Source: Anaerolinea sp. (GTDB taxonomy: Bacteria; Chloroflexota; Dehalococcoidia; Tepidiformales; Tepidiformaceae). From it: 33,328 nucleotides of DNA. Positions 31,459 to 33,328 of this stretch are shown in pieces (the stretch's first letter is position 1; every line of letters starts with the position of its first letter). The stretch is taken from NCBI GenBank assembly GCA_013822275.1, contig PNKC01000028.1, forward strand, positions 1-33,328. The letters run 5' to 3'. A model generated the notes under the pieces. The model was not told where the DNA came from and made no database searches. It saw only the letters and a program-made list of their open reading frames with translations. Position numbers and translations under genes: made by a program.

Positions 31459-31804
31459 TGGGCATGCGCGACGTCCTAGTGAACCGGGGTCCCCCTCCCC
31501 CCGGGGTCAGTGTGACTTCCGAACACCGGAGTACGCCCAGTATGCGGAGATCCGGGCCCGGAAGTGGGAGGCGACGCTCGGGACCAGAGGCAGACAGCGT
31601 CCGCAACCAGACAAGAGTCCTAACTGCTCGGATCAACGCTGGCGACACCGTCGTGCTGTAGCTGGGCGACCGGCAGGTCAGACAGCAACGCCACCGCTCA
31701 CGGCCAGCCATCATCGCAAGAGCCCGATGCTGTCAGCGATGCTGTCAAACTGAGTGTGCTAAGACAAAGCGCCCTTCTTATTGTCGCGCCCAGATTCAGA
31801 TTCT
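31459..31804. other. Intergenic DNA before the tRNA-Lys scar
   Basis: No supported gene in these 346 bases. A stem CCGGGG/CCCCGG at about 31484-31504, 25 bases behind the zinc-ribbon gene, may act as its terminator although no T-run follows. A repeated GATGCTGTCA (about 31722-31741) precedes the tRNA fragment. Confidence 0.4.
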
Positions 31805-31852
31805 TGGTAGGCCCGGAGAGATTCGAACTCTCGACCAATGGATTAAAAGTCC
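31805..31852 (-). pseudogene. 3' fragment of tRNA-Lys(TTT), probable att site
   Basis: The minus strand reads GGACTTTTAATCC (anticodon loop CTTTTAA, anticodon TTT), then the T arm GAGAG-TTCGAAT-CTCTC, the 3' acceptor strand CGGGCCT, discriminator A and an encoded CCA. On the 5' side the sequence leaves the tRNA pattern at the anticodon stem (…CCCACGGA), so the D arm and 5' acceptor strand are absent. A 3' tRNA fragment of this kind is the usual trace of a tyrosine-recombinase-driven integration: the element lies on the side of the missing 5' half, toward higher coordinates. Confidence 0.75.
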
Positions 31853-32074
31853 GTGGGAACCACTGATCACCGGTGTGTGCTGGTGTCGGCAGGGGCTGTC
31901 CTAGACTCGCCATGGTTCAACCACACTGATGTCCACGCCGATGGCTGTCGTTCATTGCCGCCATGTTCGGCGGCAAAATGGCGGCAACTCTCAACAGTGC
32001 TGAAGGGACCGCACGAGGAGTCGAAAGCGGCTGCCGTCGGGTGCGGAAGAGTGCCCCTACGACGCCGAAAGGCT

Positions 32075-32158
32075 CAAACGTTTCCGCCCACCCGCCACCA
32101 CGACATGCGCCACCTTGCTGCTACGTCGATTGAGGCAGCGATGAAGCTGGTTCAGTGA
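32075..32158 (+). pseudogene. Tyrosine recombinase C-terminal remnant
   Basis: The frame ending at 32158 reads FPPTRHHDMRHLAATSIEAA then MKLVQ. HDMRHLAAT matches the H-x-x-R box of phage-type integrases (usually HDLRHTAAS), which carries two of the catalytic residues. The upstream part of the frame (31853 on) shows no further integrase homology, and the C-terminal box with the catalytic Tyr is missing. Its position some 220 bp from the tRNA-Lys fragment supports a decayed integrase of the same element. Confidence 0.5.
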
Positions 32159-32369
32159 TCTTGCGGCAGTAGCCAACGGCGAAGCTACTCCGGTAGAGGT
32201 TGGTGCACCCACCCTCTCCGAAGTTGCCTCATGGGAGTTGGAGGCTTGGGTAAGGAGAGAGCAACTCCGGCATCCGGTCGTAGTCAAACCAGGAGCAACT
32301 TCTAGACGAACACCGGGGAGAGTCTCGCGCCTCCGCACCGGTCGCACTCCAATAAAGTGTCTTCGTTGA
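32145..32369 (+). pseudogene. Possible coding remnant without start codon
   Basis: A stop-free frame of 74 codons reads AAVANGEATPVEVGAPTLSE, then VASWELEAWVRREQLRHPVV and an Arg/Thr-rich tail. Its composition looks coding, but no ATG/GTG/TTG with a ribosome-binding site precedes it and no family is recognised. It may be the end of a gene broken when the neighbouring integrase decayed. Confidence 0.25.
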
Positions 32370-32407
32370 AGGCCCATCTGGCTACTCGTTTATGCTATTA
32401 TCTTGCT

Positions 32408-33130
32408 ATGGCTGATATGCATGCTGCTAGACGGACGGAAACGGTCGCTCAAAGGGATGGAGGCACTTTGGGCCTCCGCATAGCCCTGGTGCGTTTGCAA
32501 GACACCAAGGACCACGTCAGATTTACCCTCCATGTCAACCCCAGCGTTAGCTACTCAGCCGGCGTGCAGCCGGGAGGGTATCTGAGCAGCAGTGGGCTCC
32601 AGGTCGCTCGCGGTCGCTGCCCGTTCTTGGAGCGAGAGGGCTGTTACGTTGCCGCGGTTCGCGAAGGCTTCGACATCGAGGCATTCGCCAGCTCAGTGGA
32701 CCGTGGGTTCGTTGCGTTACAGGACGCCGAAAGGCGGCTCGACAAATGTGGATTCTTTCTTCGCGGGCAGCGGCGCTCGCCTCACGGCGATGGGCACACG
32801 GCTGCCGCGATCAAACTGCTCAAATCTAGCGAAGACAACGTGTTCGCCTATCGGCTCACGTGGCTGGAGGACGCCCGGCCGACAGGCTGGACTACCCATC
32901 TGAGCGTTTTGCATCCGCCCCTCACACCGGAACTCGACCGAGCTCTGAAATTCTTCAATTTGAACGGCGAGGCCGAAGCTCCGGACGCCCGGGAGCGGCG
33001 CCGCCTGCTGGAAATGGCGCGCGACGCCGAGAAGCTTGCCGGCGACGACGACCGCAAACTGACGAGGCTCGCAACTGAAGTCGAGTCCCTGCTAAACGAG
33101 GGCTTCAGCCCGATTGTGTTCTGCCACTAA
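32408..33130 (+). CDS. Chimeric ORF: unknown N-terminal region joined to helicase start
   Basis: A 240-residue frame from ATG 32408 to a TAA at 33128-33130. Residues 1-190 contain VRFTLHVNPSVSYSAGVQPG, two nearby Cys (RCPFLEREGCYVAA) and SVLHPPLTPELDRALKFFNL; I do not recognise this part. From about residue 193 (32984) the sequence reads DARERRRLLEMARDAEKLAG, and then VESLLNEGFSPIVFC, which is the run-up to and motif IV of an SF2 helicase C-terminal domain. The joint therefore looks like a fusion or deletion between two genes. No ribosome-binding site is present; an AT-rich TATTAT (32396-32401) seven bases before the ATG would fit a leaderless transcript. ATG 32357 is an in-frame alternative. 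Confidence 0.5.
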   Translation: MADMHAARRTETVAQRDGGTLGLRIALVRLQDTKDHVRFTLHVNPSVSYSAGVQPGGYLSSSGLQVARGRCPFLEREGCYVAAVREGFDIEAFASSVDRGFVALQDAERRLDKCGFFLRGQRRSPHGDGHTAAAIKLLKSSEDNVFAYRLTWLEDARPTGWTTHLSVLHPPLTPELDRALKFFNLNGEAEAPDARERRRLLEMARDAEKLAGDDDRKLTRLATEVESLLNEGFSPIVFCH

Positions 33131-33328
33131 ATCGCGACTGCGAACCACGTCGCTGACCAGCTCGGGGAACGCCTGAATCGCCGTAGCCGGCCCGCGGTAA
33201 CCGTCGAATCGGTTACCGGTGTGCTTCCACCCGAGGTTCGGAGGCAGCGCGTCGACTTGCTCGGTGAGGCAGCCAAGCGCGTGCTGGTCGCCACGGACTG
33301 TTTGTCTGAGGGCATCGACCTGCAGCAC
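32984..33328 (+). pseudogene. SF2 helicase C-terminal domain, interrupted by an in-frame stop
   Basis: The frame of the preceding ORF continues past its TAA without a shift: FSPIVFCH-stop-IATANHVADQLGERL, later VLPPEVRRQRVDLLGEAAKR and VLVATDCLSEGIDLQH to the window end. These are motifs IV and V of an SF2 helicase (typically PIVFCR-(F/Y)-IAT and ATDCLSEG). The stop stands where Phe or Tyr is expected, so a single-base change of TAC or TAT to TAA explains it. The DEAD-box N-terminal half is absent upstream. The gene continues beyond the window. Confidence 0.7.

Noticed and set aside
31805-31852. Intact tRNA-Lys gene.
   Set aside because: The D arm and 5' acceptor strand are missing; only the part from the anticodon stem to CCA is present.
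33092-33328. Minus-strand frame at the right edge of the window.
   Set aside because: The plus strand in this region encodes helicase motif V and continues a readable frame, so the opposite frame is a shadow.
32984-33328. A working defence system carried by the helicase.
   Set aside because: The helicase lacks its first half and has an in-frame stop, and no methylase, nuclease or other defence gene is visible in the window.

Overview
The window is high-GC bacterial DNA with short, often overlapping genes, many GTG/TTG starts backed by good Shine-Dalgarno sites, and large exported repeat proteins. There is no rRNA gene and no intact tRNA. The gene mix (two class III CoA-transferases with hot-dog-fold proteins and a Dpp/Opp-type importer, plus DUF11 and prealbumin-like surface proteins and a subtilase) suggests Chloroflexota, perhaps a Dehalococcoidia-like lineage. 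This is an inference; an actinobacterial source is not excluded.

Layout. (1) 1-5442 is a patchwork of mobile DNA: the 3' part of an IS110 transposase, a frameshifted and truncated second IS110 copy, a stranded Lrp/AsnC regulator, the remnant of an OmpR-type response regulator, and a complete IS21-type element (istA/istB with repeated termini). (2) 5732-14588 is a metabolic cluster. On the minus strand a LysR regulator, an oligopeptide-type solute-binding protein, two permeases, two class III CoA-transferases and a fused double hot-dog protein run head to tail with 4-11 bp overlaps. On the plus strand, divergent from the LysR gene, two small hot-dog proteins look like a split version of the fused one. 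The plausible joint role is uptake of an organic acid or peptide-like compound, CoA activation and hydration/dehydration; the substrate is unknown and no ATPase gene is present. (3) 15039-29324 is a cell-surface/secretion region: a 1829-residue protein with 12 DUF11-like repeats, an SGNH-like secreted protein without the nucleophilic serine, a small secreted protein, a prealbumin-like repeat protein, a subtilisin-family protease, and an ECF sigma factor translationally coupled to a probable membrane anti-sigma factor. (4) 29428-33328 is accessory DNA: an internally deleted IS with intact ends, a five-module zinc-ribbon protein, a 3' tRNA-Lys fragment that looks like an attachment-site scar, a tyrosine-recombinase remnant, and a helicase fragment interrupted by a stop codon.

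Most noteworthy are the five-module zinc-ribbon protein with exactly repeated ligand spacing, the active/inactive CoA-transferase pair, and the fused versus split hot-dog proteins on either side of one regulator. I found no CRISPR array and no complete defence system.
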